A stretch of DNA of 57,167 nt from Candidatus Gastranaerophilales bacterium (GCA_944326455.1 CALVEA010000010.1:1-57167), one strand, 5' to 3'. Shown: positions 8,225 to 18,140, numbered from the stretch's first letter. A program made the numbers and translations. The notes: a model not told the origin generated them from the letters alone.

Positions 8225-9879
8225 TAATAATCGGAAGAAGCAAGGTCTGCCAGCGCGTTTTTTGCTTCTTCAAAGTCCGGCTCTTGTTCAAGAACTTCAA
8301 TATAGAGTTCCTTAGCCTTATCTCTGTTATTGCTTTCATAGAGAAGAGCTAAGTTGTACTTTGCTCGAACAAGGGTAGGGTCATATTGCAGTGCTTTTTT
8401 GAAACATTCTTCTGCATTTTTTGTATCATGCTGAGATATGTGCAAAAGCCCTGAACGATACAATCCCATAGGATTTTTGTCATCAATTTTAAGTAAATCG
8501 GAAAGAGCTTTCTTTTCTTCAAAAAAGTTCCCCAGATAATTGTGTGCTTCTGATAACTTAAGCAAATATTTAGGGTAATTAGCCTTTGTCTTGTCGTAAT
8601 CAAGCGCTCTGTGCAGACATTCCACGGCATTTGTATAGTTCTTGAGCACCATTTGGTTGAGAGCCAAATTATAATAAACTTCCGGATTCAGTGCATCGTA
8701 CTGAGCGGCAGTATCAAGATACTCAAAAGCTTTATCATAATTTTTCTCTGCTGCCATATCAACAGCCCATTTGATATAAAGTTCGCATATCAAAAGTCTT
8801 ACGCTTTTTGCCTCTTTCTGAGTCGCGCGGTCTAATAGTGCGAGATATTTATCAAGAGCTTTTTGATATTCTTTACATTGTATGTAAGCATCTGCAAGTT
8901 CAACAGTTACCTCATAACCGTTTTGAGACATCATGACTAAATCTTCCAGTATAGTGATGCCTGTTTGAAAATTGTTTAGCTTTAGGTTAAACAATGCAAT
9001 GTCATTTCTAACCTTAAACTTATCCGGACACTGGCTGTCTAAAAGCCTGTTGGAATATTCAATAGCTTTTTCATATTCTTCTGTTTCCACATACAAGCTT
9101 ACGAGAGTTTCATATATCCACAGAAGAGTTTTGGGTTCATTTGTAAACGAAAGCATAAACAAGAGAGTTTCAATAGCCTTTGAATAGTTTTTAATTTTTA
9201 TATACAATTCAATAAGTTTTTTATTAGTTGCAACATCCGTAGGGTATATATCAAGCCTGACTTTATAAGCATCAAATGCCGCAGGGTAATCGTGAATCTC
9301 TTCATTAAGCTCTGCAAGTATCAGATGAATTTCCGCAATATCTTCTTTTTTATCCATCAAGCCGGCTAGGATATTGTATACGGAAATAGATGAATACAGC
9401 TGATCAGTTATTCTGTAAAGTTCAGCGAGAGTGCGGACAATCTCTTTGTCGTTGCTTCTGTGGTCAAAAATCTCTTCATATTCTTTTATCGCTCTTGAAT
9501 AAATTTGCTTAGCCAGAAAGCAATCACCAAGAAGTTTTTTTGCGTTTATATTATTGGGGTCTTTTTTTAGTATTATTGAACATTGTTTGATGGCATTATT
9601 ATATTTTTTATTTTGAAAATAAGCTCGTGCCAAATATTGGCGTACTTCTTTATGGGTCGGAACTCTGTCTAAGTATTTTGAGGCAAGAAGTTCGACGAGG
9701 GCGTACTCACCCTTATCATATAATACTTCTACTTGATCGAGAATATTTTTTGTTGTCAGCTGCAGTTCTCCGCCTCTGGAATTCCGCAGTCCCTGAAACA
9801 TTACAATAGCGTACAATATAAATATTACAATAATAGCCAATATACATGCGGCAAGAATTATTATAACATTATTAGTCAT
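8221..9879 (-). CDS. Membrane-anchored TPR-repeat protein
   Basis: A 552-aa protein with one N-terminal membrane helix (residues about 5-28) followed by about a dozen tetratricopeptide repeats to the C-terminus. Examples are Y-x-x-A-I-K-Q-C-S-I-I-L-K-K-D-P-N-N and Y-T-N-A-V-E-C-L-H-R-A-L-D-Y-D. TPR superhelices are protein-binding scaffolds, and here one would face the cytoplasm or periplasm from the inner membrane. It is monocistronic on the minus strand and overlaps the small gene at 8051 tail to tail. Similar TPR proteins assist pilus, peptidoglycan and envelope machines, but no specific partner is shown. Confidence 0.85.
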   Translation of the reverse strand: MTNNVIIILAACILAIIVIFILYAIVMFQGLRNSRGGELQLTTKNILDQVEVLYDKGEYALVELLASKYLDRVPTHKEVRQYLARAYFQNKKYNNAIKQCSIILKKDPNNINAKKLLGDCFLAKQIYSRAIKEYEEIFDHRSNDKEIVRTLAELYRITDQLYSSISVYNILAGLMDKKEDIAEIHLILAELNEEIHDYPAAFDAYKVRLDIYPTDVATNKKLIELYIKIKNYSKAIETLLFMLSFTNEPKTLLWIYETLVSLYVETEEYEKAIEYSNRLLDSQCPDKFKVRNDIALFNLKLNNFQTGITILEDLVMMSQNGYEVTVELADAYIQCKEYQKALDKYLALLDRATQKEAKSVRLLICELYIKWAVDMAAEKNYDKAFEYLDTAAQYDALNPEVYYNLALNQMVLKNYTNAVECLHRALDYDKTKANYPKYLLKLSEAHNYLGNFFEEKKALSDLLKIDDKNPMGLYRSGLLHISQHDTKNAEECFKKALQYDPTLVRAKYNLALLYESNNRDKAKELYIEVLEQEPDFEEAKNALADLASSDYY

Positions 9880-9991
9880 TCATATCCTCTCTTCTAAGTA
9901 TAACAATATTATACATTATTTGATAAAAAAGTAAAATGATTAATATAAGTCATATTTACTTTTTGGGGAAGATAGTTATATATTATATAGT

Positions 9992-10579
9992 ATGAAGAAG
10001 AATATACCTGTATTTATTTTTTTTATGCTGTGTTTATTAATTGCACCTGCAAAGTCGGCGGACTTTGAAGATTTTGGAGACATTGACAGAGCTTGGGACG
10101 GGCAAAAGTCTATAACGAATAAAGAGTTTGAAGAGGTTATGGACGCACTGCAGTCTAACCAAAAGAAAAAAGATGAAAAACAAAGAAAAAAATTAATAAA
10201 AAAAATCAGCGGCGGCGGGACAAGTTTACATGGCGGGTTAGAACCGAATCAAGAAATTAAAGAGCTTCCGGAATTGAAAAGGGATACGGAAGGACAGCTT
10301 TTAAGCATTCCCGTGAATATAGTGGCAGGCGGTCAAGTTTTGGAAAAAGGGTTTTACAATGTTTCTGCGGAAAAGGATTCCGATAATAAAATTTACCTGC
10401 TGTTCTATCAGTCGCAGTTTTTAAAAGGCAAAGTTCCCGCAAAAGAAACAAAGGATGATTTCAATGAGGAAAATTTAAACTTTGTTAAACTTTTGCCGTG
10501 CACGGATTCAACCGTAAAAATTATATATGGCTCTCTGGATTTTAATGCCTATACATATCTCCATTTTAAACAGGATTGA
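9992..10579 (+). CDS. Secreted hypothetical protein
   Basis: A 195-aa protein with a signal peptide (MKKNIPVFIFFMLCLLIAP, cleavage near residue 22), then an acidic stretch and a very lysine-rich linker (about 55-75). The C-terminal domain of about 110 residues is predicted beta-rich (L-L-S-I-P-V-N-I-V-A-G-G-Q-V-L-E-K-G-F-Y). It lies upstream of the secretion operon on the same strand, 216 bases away, and could be a periplasmic accessory of that machine, but no family is recognised. Confidence 0.7.
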   Translation: MKKNIPVFIFFMLCLLIAPAKSADFEDFGDIDRAWDGQKSITNKEFEEVMDALQSNQKKKDEKQRKKLIKKISGGGTSLHGGLEPNQEIKELPELKRDTEGQLLSIPVNIVAGGQVLEKGFYNVSAEKDSDNKIYLLFYQSQFLKGKVPAKETKDDFNEENLNFVKLLPCTDSTVKIIYGSLDFNAYTYLHFKQD

Positions 10580-10795
10580 ACCGTTACAAAATTTTACAAA
10601 TAATTGATGGTTGCTATATTATTAAAATATGATATGATTAATATAGGTTTTTGTACATTATTTTGGAAGAGTATTAAAATCAGAAAAAGAATTAGAGCTA
10701 AATAGTTTAAACATACGATTTAATTTCTTCGTTAATATTGTATTGTTTAAGTAAGATAGAGGATAGAAGCAAGTTAAAGTAGTTAGAAGTATAAG

Positions 10796-11464
10796 ATGAA
10801 AATGCGCAATTATATGAAGAAGAATTTAAAGGATATGGATGCTGCTTCAACACCAATAGCAGAAGAAATCCTGTTGAACTCAAGCCGAAAGAATACTTTT
10901 GGCAAAAAGAAACTTTTTATTTCGGGCATTCTGGTTTTAGCAATACCGGTTGCTGTGTGTGGTGCTGTCATGTACGGACTAAATTCGGCAGAACCTGTTG
11001 AAGCAGGTACTGTTCAGTTAGTGTCTGTTCCGCAAGCAGCTGCTGCAGTGAAAAAAGATTTAATATCTATACCGACCGGAGTTACGAAAGCTGACCCGTT
11101 TTTGCCGTATAGAGATATAAGCGGCAAAGCGCCTTTGGATGTGCCGAAGTTTGATTTAGTTGAACCTCCGGAAGTTGTTTCCGTTAATTCGGAAGCTGCC
11201 AGAGTTATGGATACGACAGTATCCGGTATTTTGTACGATAAATACAGCCCTTCCGCCATTTTGAATATTGAAGGAAATGATTATCTGGTTAAAAAAAGCG
11301 ATACGGTGAACAATTATAAAGTAATAAGTATTATGCAGGACAGTGTGACTGTTAAATTAGGTGCCAATACTTATAAAGCCGGTATCGGTGAAATACTTAC
11401 GGAAGGAACAGTGAATGTTAATGATGTTTCAAATTTAGATAATAAATTCGGAGGTAAAAAATAA
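10796..11464 (+). CDS. GspC/PilP-like inner-membrane clamp protein
   Basis: A 222-aa bitopic protein: cytoplasmic N-terminus (1-40), one membrane helix (about 41-62), a linker, then a small periplasmic beta domain. The features K-A-D-P-F-L-P-Y near 100 and T-V-S-G-I-L-Y-D..A-I-L-N-I-E-G-N-D-Y-L-V-K-K-S-D are those of the GspC homology region/PilP domain, which binds the secretin N0 domain. It is followed with one-base overlap by the secretin gene, giving the canonical C-D-E-F order of type II secretion operons. The start is tentative because ATG codons at 10802 and 10814 are alternatives and the ribosome binding site is weak. Confidence 0.75.
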   Translation: MKMRNYMKKNLKDMDAASTPIAEEILLNSSRKNTFGKKKLFISGILVLAIPVAVCGAVMYGLNSAEPVEAGTVQLVSVPQAAAAVKKDLISIPTGVTKADPFLPYRDISGKAPLDVPKFDLVEPPEVVSVNSEAARVMDTTVSGILYDKYSPSAILNIEGNDYLVKKSDTVNNYKVISIMQDSVTVKLGANTYKAGIGEILTEGTVNVNDVSNLDNKFGGKK

Positions 11465-13389
11465 TGAGCCATAGTACTATAAAAAGAATTTTGTCGATTG
11501 CGTTATTAATAGCGTTTACGGCACCTTCAACTTTAGCACTGTCAGCCTATGATTCGACGATTTCAAGAACTTCTATGGTTTTGGCAGGTGATGTGCACTT
11601 AACCGATAGTAACGACCTTATCACTTTAAGCTTGCGCGAATCCGATGTTAAACAAGTTTTGAGAATGTTCGCGGATAAAGCCGGTTTGAATATCGTGTTC
11701 CATGGTACTATTGCCGGTACAGTTACTTTGGATTTGGTAAAAACTCCGATTAATGAAGCATTTGGCTTGGTATTGCAAATTGCAAGCTTGAATTACTATA
11801 AGGAAGGCAATACGCTTATCATTGTATCAAAGGAAAGCCAGGATAATGCAATATACTCCAGGCAAGAGATGATGGTATTCCCGGTTAATTATGTTGATGC
11901 AAGCAAGATTGCAAATTTCCTGAACAAAAACGTTTTTGCAATGCATAAGACCGGTATGTCAAACGGTGATGCTGCAACTGTCAATGCTGCAACTAACGAA
12001 TTGATAGTTTTCGGTATGCCTAGTGACGTGCCTATTGTAGAGAAAGTTATTGAACAATTTGACAGAGAGCCTATTTCCAAAACATTTGCAGTTAATCACA
12101 CTACACCTGCAGAAATGGCTAACATGATTTGTAATATGCTCTTACCTTCAAGAGGTTCAAATGATAATAGCAGCAGCAGTTCTTCATCAGACTCCGATAC
12201 TGAGCCATTTGCTGCACCGGAAGTATCAACAGGCGGTGCTGCCGGCATAATGACCGGAGCTGCAGTTGCTGGCGGCGGAGCTATGGGTGGCGGCAGCACC
12301 GGCGGCAGTGACCTTAAATTGGGTGAAGGTATTGTAGCTTGTTCTGTTTCTCCAAACATTTCAAGCGATACTTTGACTCCGTTTGCAGTTCAGAACCTGT
12401 CTGTTTCATACTACCCGCAAAGAGGTACAATTACTCTTATGGGCGGTTCTGAATCTCAAGTTAAAATGATTGAAGATTTTATTAAAGCAAATGATATAAA
12501 ACAGCCTCAGGCTCTTCTTGAAATCTCTATTGTTGAACTTAATGAACAAGGCAGCAAAGAGTTTACAAATAACTGGCAGGTTGCCAGCCGTGCTTGGGGT
12601 GTTAACTTCAACGGTGAATCTATGAGCGGCGGAAGACCGGGCGGTCGTCAAGGGTACTGGGTAGAATCTACCGATTATACCTGGAGCGGTCCTAACGGTT
12701 CAAAGGATCCATACACTGATTCTGATGGCAATGTAATTGTTCCTCAACAGATTGCTCGTACGTTCTATGAACTTATGCCTGCTACAACATACATTACATG
12801 GCAAATGAACTATTTGATTGAAAACCGTAAGGCAAGAGTATTGGCTAATCCAAAAATCTTGATTACAAACGGTCAACAATCTATAATTGATTTAACTCAA
12901 GACTATGTAGAAAAAGTTACATCAGAATACTTAACTTCATCTGTAACAGGTACCGGTACTACAGGTACTGCTCAGAAAAACTACACCATTGCGGATGATT
13001 TAGGTATCAAAGTTACTTTAACACCATTTATATCTCCTGAGGGTTACGTAACATTGAATATTACACCTGAATATTCAACTCAAGCAGGTGAAGTCAGAAC
13101 TCAGAGTGAAGTTGAAGGTACTACTGACCTAGCTGCTACATTGTTAAGCAGAAGAAACCTTGACTTGAAGAACGTCAGAATCAAAGATGGTGAAACTTTG
13201 ATTATAGGCGGTATGATACAAGAAACAGAACAGAAGACAGTTCATAAAATCCCTGTTTTAGGTGACTTGCCGGTTATCGGTACAGTGTTCAGATCTACTT
13301 CTACAACTAAAGCTAAATCTGAATTGGTTGTTATGCTCACACCTAAAATAATTAATGATGACGAAGGTACTGTTGCGGATACATTATAG
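11464..13389 (+). CDS. gspD: Type II secretion / type IV pilus secretin
   Basis: A 641-aa outer-membrane channel protein. Order: signal peptide (about 1-25); N0/STN-like domain (L-S-L-R-E-S-D-V-K-Q-V-L-R-M-F-A, near 55-120); a secretin N domain (V-F-P-V-N-Y-V-D-A-S-K-I, about 138-200); a low-complexity Ser/Gly-rich linker (about 235-285); then the secretin beta-barrel core. The core carries Q-A-L-L-E-I-S-I-V-E-L-N-E, R-V-L-A-N-P-K-I-L-I-T-N-G, and the C-terminal G-E-T-L-I-I-G-G-M-I and V-P/I-P-V-L-G-D-L-P-V-I-G-T-V-F. No pilotin-binding tail is evident. It is co-transcribed with the ATPase and platform genes. Confidence 0.92.
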   Translation: MSHSTIKRILSIALLIAFTAPSTLALSAYDSTISRTSMVLAGDVHLTDSNDLITLSLRESDVKQVLRMFADKAGLNIVFHGTIAGTVTLDLVKTPINEAFGLVLQIASLNYYKEGNTLIIVSKESQDNAIYSRQEMMVFPVNYVDASKIANFLNKNVFAMHKTGMSNGDAATVNAATNELIVFGMPSDVPIVEKVIEQFDREPISKTFAVNHTTPAEMANMICNMLLPSRGSNDNSSSSSSSDSDTEPFAAPEVSTGGAAGIMTGAAVAGGGAMGGGSTGGSDLKLGEGIVACSVSPNISSDTLTPFAVQNLSVSYYPQRGTITLMGGSESQVKMIEDFIKANDIKQPQALLEISIVELNEQGSKEFTNNWQVASRAWGVNFNGESMSGGRPGGRQGYWVESTDYTWSGPNGSKDPYTDSDGNVIVPQQIARTFYELMPATTYITWQMNYLIENRKARVLANPKILITNGQQSIIDLTQDYVEKVTSEYLTSSVTGTGTTGTAQKNYTIADDLGIKVTLTPFISPEGYVTLNITPEYSTQAGEVRTQSEVEGTTDLAATLLSRRNLDLKNVRIKDGETLIIGGMIQETEQKTVHKIPVLGDLPVIGTVFRSTSTTKAKSELVVMLTPKIINDDEGTVADTL

Positions 13390-13394
13390 TAATT

Positions 13395-15485
13395 ATGTCT
13401 AATCAACTGGAAAAACTCAAAAACAGTATAAGAAAAGAGTATGCGAAGTCTTTTGAATTAAACCTGATGAAAACATCAGGTTTTATTCCAGTTGATAAAA
13501 GACAGAAAGAATTCTTTATAATTTTAAACAAGGGTAATGCAACTGATAAAGATAAGATTGAGAATTTAATCAAAGAAAAATTTGAGGGTTATACTCCTAA
13601 ATTTATACCGGTTGATCCCAATGCTTTTGAAGAGTTGTTTACATCAATAGCTGACAAGCCTGTTCAAGAAGAAGCTCCGGCTGAGCAAGCTGCTGTAACA
13701 GATGAGCAGTCTCAAGAGCCGAAGACGTCTACAGCTCCTCTAGCTCCATCTGAACCTACTGCTGAAGAAATGCTTGTAAGTATTGGATGGCTTACAAAAG
13801 AACAGCTTATTGAATGTATCAATATAGCAAAGACAAAGAATTTACCTTTAGACTTTATATTTAAAGAAAAAGGGTACCTGACTTATGAGCAAATCGTTTC
13901 ATATTTAAAGAAAAAATATGGAGTCGAGGTTGTTTCCAAATCTAATATTGTGGTTGATACTACAATATTAAAGATGCTTCCGGATGACTTTATTGAGAAA
14001 AAACAAACAATTATTATGTCTATGGAAGGCAACAAACTTGCTGTTGCAATGGTGGATCCGACTGATAAATACACCATAAGAGAGGTTTCTCTTTCAACCG
14101 GTCGTCCTTTAAATGTGTATTGTATTCCGTATTTTGAATATGAAATGTATTTGAAAGAATACACCTTGCAGAGAAAGAGTGCTCAGGCTGCAAAGGAAAC
14201 CGAAAGAATTATCCAAAGTATTGAGGAAGAATCTGCTCAATTTAATAATGAAGAAACCCTTTGGGCTCAGGTAGAAAAAGAGCTTCAGGATGCAAGCGGC
14301 AACGTAGCAAAATTTGTTTATAAGATTATTACTGATGCAATTGATGCAAAAGCTTCCGATATTCACATAGAACCGAGACTGGGTTATTATGTTGTACGTT
14401 TACGTACCGACGGTATTTTGAAAAAGGTTCTTGAAATTCCGGGAAGTATTGAGCAAGCTGTTATTACTCGTTTCAAAGTTCTTGCGAGAATGAATATTGC
14501 TGAGCACAGACGTCCTCAGGACGGTACTTTTTCTATCAAATATAATGATAGGATGTACGATTTCCGTATAAATACTTTACCGGTATCAGGAAAAGAAAAG
14601 GTTGTAATCCGTATTTTGGCTCCGGCTGTCAGCTTGAAAGCCGGCGGTGATAAAATGGTTATTGCGGGTGCTTCTGAAAGTGATTTGCAGAAAATCCATG
14701 ATATGGTTCAATCTCCAAACGGTATTATTTTAACATCAGGTCCGACTGGTTCAGGTAAAACAACAACACTTTATACGATTCTTAAAGCTTTGAATAAAGA
14801 AGACGTTAATATAACTACAATTGAAGACCCGATAGAAATTAAACTTGAGGGGATAAACCAATCTCAAGTAAACCCTAAGGCGGATATTACATTTGCATCT
14901 TGTATGAGAGCAATTTTGAGACAGGACCCGGACATTATTCTTATCGGTGAAATTCGTGACTTTGAAACTTTGGAAGTTGCTATTTCAGCAGCTTTGACAG
15001 GTCACTTGGTATTGAGTACCGTCCACACGAACTCTGCTGCAGCTACAGTTACCCGTTTGATTGAAATGGGTGCTAAGGACTACTTGGTATCTTCAACCTT
15101 GACGGGTGTTATTGCTCAACGTCTTGTAAGAAGATTATGTGACAACTGTAAGGAAGCTTATTTCCCAACAGAAGAAGAGGCAAAACATATTACTACAAAC
15201 CCGGAAGAGCAGCAGCAGCTTATGAAAACTAAAATCTACAGAAAAAAAGGCTGCAAAGAATGCGGGTATCTTGGATACACAGGACGTCTCGGTATATATG
15301 AAGTTATGCCTATAACAAGAGAAATTAAGAAATTAATTGCTCAGGGTGCTCATGATATCGAAATAGAAGAAGCTGCCGTAGCCGCAGGTATGAAGACTTT
15401 GAAAGTCTCTTGTTTGAACCATATTGTTGATGGTAATACCACAACCAGCGAATTTATAAGAGTTCTTGGTTACGCAAGTGAGTAA
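13395..15485 (+). CDS. gspE: Type II secretion / pilus assembly ATPase
   Basis: A 696-aa GspE/PilB-family hexameric ATPase. It has an N-terminal charged region with a Pro/Ala/Glu-rich linker (about 95-125), a T2SSE N-domain (L-V-S-I-G-W-L-T-K-E-Q-L, about 128-260) and the catalytic core. Walker A G-P-T-G-S-G-K-T-T is near 450, the Asp box/Walker B region is R-Q-D-P-D-I-I-L-I-G-E-I-R-D, and the His box is T-G-H-L-V-L-S-T-V-H-T-N. The zinc tetracysteine C-D-N-C..C-K-E-C is near 583-625. The zinc site marks extension rather than retraction ATPases. It sits five bases after the secretin stop, so it is probably translationally coupled. Confidence 0.95.
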   Translation: MSNQLEKLKNSIRKEYAKSFELNLMKTSGFIPVDKRQKEFFIILNKGNATDKDKIENLIKEKFEGYTPKFIPVDPNAFEELFTSIADKPVQEEAPAEQAAVTDEQSQEPKTSTAPLAPSEPTAEEMLVSIGWLTKEQLIECINIAKTKNLPLDFIFKEKGYLTYEQIVSYLKKKYGVEVVSKSNIVVDTTILKMLPDDFIEKKQTIIMSMEGNKLAVAMVDPTDKYTIREVSLSTGRPLNVYCIPYFEYEMYLKEYTLQRKSAQAAKETERIIQSIEEESAQFNNEETLWAQVEKELQDASGNVAKFVYKIITDAIDAKASDIHIEPRLGYYVVRLRTDGILKKVLEIPGSIEQAVITRFKVLARMNIAEHRRPQDGTFSIKYNDRMYDFRINTLPVSGKEKVVIRILAPAVSLKAGGDKMVIAGASESDLQKIHDMVQSPNGIILTSGPTGSGKTTTLYTILKALNKEDVNITTIEDPIEIKLEGINQSQVNPKADITFASCMRAILRQDPDIILIGEIRDFETLEVAISAALTGHLVLSTVHTNSAAATVTRLIEMGAKDYLVSSTLTGVIAQRLVRRLCDNCKEAYFPTEEEAKHITTNPEEQQQLMKTKIYRKKGCKECGYLGYTGRLGIYEVMPITREIKKLIAQGAHDIEIEEAAVAAGMKTLKVSCLNHIVDGNTTTSEFIRVLGYASE

Positions 15486-15509
15486 GATTTAAAAGAAGAG
15501 GTTAATTGA

Positions 15510-16709
15510 ATGCCAATATATAGTTATACAGCACTAAAAGCAGGAAAAGAAGTTGTACGCGGCGAGGTTACGGCTTCTAATCTTAAAGATGCCAGAGACG
15601 TAATTAGGAAAATGGGACTTGTTCCTACAAAGATTAATGAGTTCAACGATGCGAAGCAGAAAAAGGCTGTTGCTATTTCAGACTTGTCTTTGAGTGAAAA
15701 AATTGACTTTATTTCCACTTTACAAATCCTGTTGCAATCAGGTATTCCGGCTGTTGAATCTCTTATGTTTATGGAGCAGGAAGCTGCTAAAGCAAAGATA
15801 AGAAAGGTTTCGAAGATACTTAAAACCCAGATTATGGCAGGTTCAACTTTTGCTGATACCTTGGGAAGATATCCTCAAGTATTTGGTTATATTTTTATCG
15901 GTTTGGTTAAAGCCGGTGAAGAATCCGGTGAACTTGAGAAAACTTTGGGTCGTATAAAAGACTTGCTTTCTAAACAGGCTGCTATTAAGGGTAAAGTTAT
16001 TGGGACACTTATGTACCCGATGTTCGTTATTGTTCTTGCCTTTATTATTACAATAGTTATGCTTGTGTTTGTATTCCCTGCATTCAAAGAGATGTTTGAA
16101 TCTCAGGATAAGGCTTTGCCGTTCATTACTACAATGATGATTAATGCCGGTGATTATTTGAAAACGTATTGGTATACAATTCCTATATTTATTGTGGCAT
16201 TTATTTCATTCTGTATTGTAATGGTAAAATGGCAGCCTGCAAAAAATCTTTTGGATAAAATTGTATTGAAAGTGCCTTTATTAAACAATTTGATTTTGTA
16301 TTCAAATTATTCTAACTTTCTTTCAGTTTTGAGCGTATCTTATGATGCAGGTATTCCGATTGTTGACTGTTTACACTTGGCAGTAATTACACTTACAAAC
16401 TCTGTTTTAAGAAATAAAATGAGCAACGCAATTGTGAAGGTTCAACAAGGTTTGCAGGTATCACAGGCTCTGAAAGCAACGAAAGTTGTTCCTAGAATGC
16501 TTTTATTTATGATTGCAACAGGTGAACAATCCGGTCGTTTAGGCGATATGCTTGAAAAAGGGGTAAACTTCCTTGATAGAACCCTGGATGGTATTATTGA
16601 TACTATGACGAAAATGATTGAGCCGATAATGCTTCTTGTAATCGGTAGTATAGTACTTGTAATGGCATTGGCACTTTACCTGCCGTTGTTCCAGTCATAC
16701 ATGAGTTAG
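15510..16709 (+). CDS. gspF: Type II secretion / pilus platform protein
   Basis: A 399-aa GspF/PilC polytopic inner-membrane protein with two T2SSF domains (about 65-190 and 270-390). Each has the G-E-x-S-G-x-L motif (A-G-E-E-S-G-E-L near 136 and T-G-E-Q-S-G-R-L near 340). There are three membrane helices, the last at the C-terminus (M-L-L-V-I-G-S-I-V-L-V-M-A-L). It couples ATPase motion to pseudopilus or pilus growth. An AGAGG site precedes the ATG. Length is normal. Confidence 0.95.
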   Translation: MPIYSYTALKAGKEVVRGEVTASNLKDARDVIRKMGLVPTKINEFNDAKQKKAVAISDLSLSEKIDFISTLQILLQSGIPAVESLMFMEQEAAKAKIRKVSKILKTQIMAGSTFADTLGRYPQVFGYIFIGLVKAGEESGELEKTLGRIKDLLSKQAAIKGKVIGTLMYPMFVIVLAFIITIVMLVFVFPAFKEMFESQDKALPFITTMMINAGDYLKTYWYTIPIFIVAFISFCIVMVKWQPAKNLLDKIVLKVPLLNNLILYSNYSNFLSVLSVSYDAGIPIVDCLHLAVITLTNSVLRNKMSNAIVKVQQGLQVSQALKATKVVPRMLLFMIATGEQSGRLGDMLEKGVNFLDRTLDGIIDTMTKMIEPIMLLVIGSIVLVMALALYLPLFQSYMS

Positions 16710-16753
16710 GTGCAGGGGTAAATGTAAGGGTAAACAGAGAGAGGTAAATATTA

Positions 16754-17035
16754 ATGGAAAATAAAGAAATTTTAGAGCTTACAACCTCCGCCTGGCGGGA
16801 AAAAGTTTATATAGAAACATCCGAGCATATTATTCGCGGTTATGTGTTTATGCCAAAAATAGGAAAGAAGAACAGATTGCTTTCCGAAATCCTGAATACA
16901 AATAAAAATTTTATTGCGGTAAAAAATTGTTCTTTGGAATACAAACTGCTTCCTAATCGTGATGTTGAAGAGTATGATTTCTTACAAGTTAATATTTCTT
17001 CAATTCTAATAATGAGACCGTTGTATGAAGACTAA
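16754..17035 (+). CDS. Small hypothetical protein in the secretion operon
   Basis: A 93-aa soluble protein (MENKEILELTTSAWREKVYI). It has alternating hydrophobic/polar strands and a conserved-looking F-M-P-K-I-G-K-K-N-R-L-L-S-E-I-L-N block near residues 35-50. It resembles small beta-barrel DUF6812-type proteins, but that is only an impression. GAGAGAGG precedes the ATG. It overlaps the next gene by 11 bases, so it is translated as part of the operon's tail. Confidence 0.7.
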   Translation: MENKEILELTTSAWREKVYIETSEHIIRGYVFMPKIGKKNRLLSEILNTNKNFIAVKNCSLEYKLLPNRDVEEYDFLQVNISSILIMRPLYED

Positions 17036-17852
17036 GACATACGTGGTTACAGGTGCAACCTCAGGTATTGGCAAAGCTCTGTTAGAAAAGCTCGCCAAAG
17101 ATAATATTGTGTTTGCATCTTATCGTTCTGAAGCTAAAGCAGAAGAATTAAGAAAGTTATCTGAAAATATTTATCCTTTTTACGTTGATTATGCTGAACC
17201 GTCTACAGTTAAGAATGCAGTTGATTTTATTTTGTCTAAATGCACTAAAATTGATACTTTGATTAATATTGCAGGGTGTGTTGTGGCGGGTCCTGTTGAA
17301 AGGATTAATATGGATGAAATTAGGAGACAATTTGATGTAAATGTCTTTGGTCATCTTGAATTGTCTCAAGGGCTAGCAGAGGTGCTTGCTGACGGAAGAA
17401 TTATAAACGTAAGTTCAATGGCAAGTTTCGGTATATTCCCGTTTATTTCGCCTTACTGTGCTTCAAAAAGATGTTTGGATATGTTTTTCAATTCGTTTTT
17501 AATAGAGAACAAACACAATATTAAAGTAGTTTCCATAAAACCGGGTGTTATAGCAACTCCTTTGTGGGGAAAATCAATTGATGAGAATGCAAAATATCTT
17601 GAAAACTGCGGTGCTTACAAACAGGAAATGGAAATGATAATTTCCAATGCGCAAAAGAATGAAAAAGGCGGCTTGGATGTTTCTAAAGTGGTTGAAGTTA
17701 TTTTGAAAGCAGATTCTGTTAAAAATCCAAAATTATCTTATACTGTTGGTAATGATGCATTTTTTGCATCATTGATATCAAAACTGCCTCAACAAATAGT
17801 TAATTATCTTATAAAACTCGGTCTGAAAGCCAAAATGAGAAGAGCCGGATAA
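17025..17852 (+). CDS. Short-chain dehydrogenase/reductase (SDR)
   Basis: A 275-aa classical SDR. The NAD(P)-binding T-G-A-T-S-G-I-G is at residues 9-16. The N-A-G-like strand is N-I-A-G near 84, the catalytic Ser lies in N-V-S-S-M-A-S-F, and Y-C-A-S-K near 144-148 gives the Tyr and Lys. The K-P-G-V-I-A-T-P motif follows. Substrate cannot be read from the sequence; the C-terminal part resembles membrane-associated lipid or sterol-type reductases. It overlaps the preceding gene, and a terminator at 17955 ends the transcript. Confidence 0.9.
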   Translation: MKTKTYVVTGATSGIGKALLEKLAKDNIVFASYRSEAKAEELRKLSENIYPFYVDYAEPSTVKNAVDFILSKCTKIDTLINIAGCVVAGPVERINMDEIRRQFDVNVFGHLELSQGLAEVLADGRIINVSSMASFGIFPFISPYCASKRCLDMFFNSFLIENKHNIKVVSIKPGVIATPLWGKSIDENAKYLENCGAYKQEMEMIISNAQKNEKGGLDVSKVVEVILKADSVKNPKLSYTVGNDAFFASLISKLPQQIVNYLIKLGLKAKMRRAG

Positions 17853-17954
17853 AAATGTAACAAAATGTTAACTTTAAGCTATATAAATAGCAAAAAGTTT
17901 TTTGTTGAATTTTTTATATAGATATAAAGCTCTCTCTTCTTATTTAAACGGACA

Positions 17955-17980
17955 GGCCTTGGTTACAAGGTCTTTTTTTT
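17955..17980 (+). terminator. Rho-independent terminator of the secretion operon
   Basis: GGCCTTG, a 4-base loop and CAAGGTC form a 7-bp stem with one G-U pair, followed by eight T residues. Confidence 0.8.
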
Positions 17981-18001
17981 GCGGGTTTGAGTGATGGGGT
18001 A

Positions 18002-18140
18002 AATAAGGGAATAAGTGATTAAGTGAATAGGTCAATAAGTAAATAAGTTAATAAGTTAATAAGTAAATAAGTGACTAAGTGAATAAGTGAATAAGGATTT
18101 TTTCACCCTCCCCGGGAAGCGTAAGCGGAAGGCGGGAAGG
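18002..18140. repeat. Octamer tandem tract plus GC-rich arm, left end of the S74 cassette
   Basis: About twelve imperfect copies of an 8-base unit (consensus AATAAGTN) run from 18002 to 18096. They lead into a GC-rich block with CCCGGGAAGCGTAAGCGGAAGG. The same block and octamer tract occur inverted at 20478-20575, so the prepilin-S74 gene lies between inverted arms. Confidence 0.75.

Noticed and set aside
18002..18096. Possible CRISPR array from short regular repeats
   Set aside because: The 8-base units are directly abutting and imperfect, with no spacers and no cas genes.
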